Both the position numbers and the translations under genes were made by a program. From NCBI GenBank assembly GCA_029570205.1, contig JAKQSI010000129.1, positions 1 through 14,286 on the forward strand: a stretch of 14,286 nt of DNA, in the 5' to 3' direction. Shown piece after piece: positions 14,046 through 14,286 of the stretch. Each line of letters opens with the position of its first letter. Position 1 is the first letter of the stretch. Under the pieces are notes generated by a model that had not been told where the DNA came from, ran no database searches, and saw only the letters and a program-made list of their open reading frames with translations. This stretch comes from Candidatus Omnitrophota bacterium. GTDB taxonomy: Bacteria; Hinthialibacterota; Hinthialibacteria; Hinthialibacterales; JAKPRU01.

Positions 14046-14124
14046 GGTTCCGGTCCGGTGTAAGAGGGTTCTAATTTTAATGGAAGTGGATCAGAATCGG
14101 CGAATTTTGGCGTGCGTTGCGAAG

Positions 14125-14190
14125 AGATTTCCCCCTTCGGGCTAACCCGCATTTCTCACAAGCCTCTCGGGAGAGGGGTGAGGCCGGTTG
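14125..14190. repeat. repeat fragments: GAGATTTCCCCCTTCGG and CCTCTC-GG-GAGAGG
   Basis: GAGATTTCCCCCTTCGG nearly repeats GAGATTTCCCCTTCGG at about 9879-9895. Just after it, CCTCTC (14163-14168) and GAGAGG (14171-14176) form a small palindrome followed by GGTGAGG, a common dispersed motif in bacterial genomes. This is in the gene-free end of the window (14046-14286). Confidence 0.45.
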
Positions 14191-14286
14191 GATATCGCGA
14201 GAATAATCGCGGCGAGTGGTTTCTTGAAGAGATGAGACCATGCGAGTCAGGATAAACAGAGAAACGTGCAGCCGAAATGGGCCGGA

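Noticed and set aside
13146-14063. Plus-strand frame opposite the hub-like gene (305 codons)
   Set aside because: Its translation lacks protein-like patterning; the minus-strand frame has better hydrophobic periodicity and a complete start-to-stop gene.
14239-14286. ATG with 16 open codons running off the window end
   Set aside because: Too short to judge and without recognisable sequence; it may or may not be a gene start.

Overview
The window looks like chromosomal DNA from an uncultured, GC-rich bacterium, probably a metagenome-assembled genome. Nothing in it fixes the phylum. Weak hints are a GreA factor with a very long N-terminal extension (known from Chlamydiae, Spirochaetes and some related or candidate phyla), lipoprotein-type signal peptides (a diderm envelope), and many short palindromic dispersed repeats of the kind common in candidate-phylum genomes. 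I see no tRNA, rRNA, CRISPR array, transposase or integrase.

Layout. Positions 1-698 hold no convincing gene but contain several palindromes and repeats. A same-strand cluster follows: a PfkB-family kinase (699-1625), homoserine dehydrogenase with a C-terminal ACT domain (1668-2984), endonuclease III (3051-3677) and a prolyl-tRNA synthetase-like protein (3763-5394). The gaps are 42-85 bp, so co-transcription is plausible. Next is a small sigma-region-4-like helix-turn-helix protein (start best placed at 5527) behind a well-formed sigma-54 (-24/-12) promoter. Convergent to it on the minus strand are a GH5-type glycosidase lipoprotein (6217-7350) and a protein-L-isoaspartate methyltransferase with an N-terminal lipoprotein/anchor signal (7731-8507), separated by 380 bp of repeats. 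A uroporphyrinogen-decarboxylase-family methyltransferase-like protein (8598-9833) and an 828-residue GreA fusion (10133-12619) follow on the plus strand. A minus-strand gene resembling a phage or contractile-injection baseplate hub protein (12909-14045) closes the gene content.

The most interesting locus is the ProRS-like gene. The tRNA-editing (INS) domain, two CxxC pairs and the C-terminal anticodon-binding domain are recognisable. The aminoacylation core has lost the GPTHEE segment, motif 2 and most of motif 3. A block of about 110 bp made of two GC-rich hairpins sits inside this gene without breaking the reading frame, adding about 36-38 residues. Either this is a catalytically silent ProRS paralogue kept for editing or regulation, or it is a gene drifting toward loss.

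The second theme is mosaic repeats. Two related modules occur on both sides of the greA-fusion gene, one of them inverted between the two sites. Related G/C-rich hairpins occur inside the ProRS-like gene and between the two minus-strand envelope genes. The pattern suggests a family of short non-autonomous palindromic elements active in this genome.
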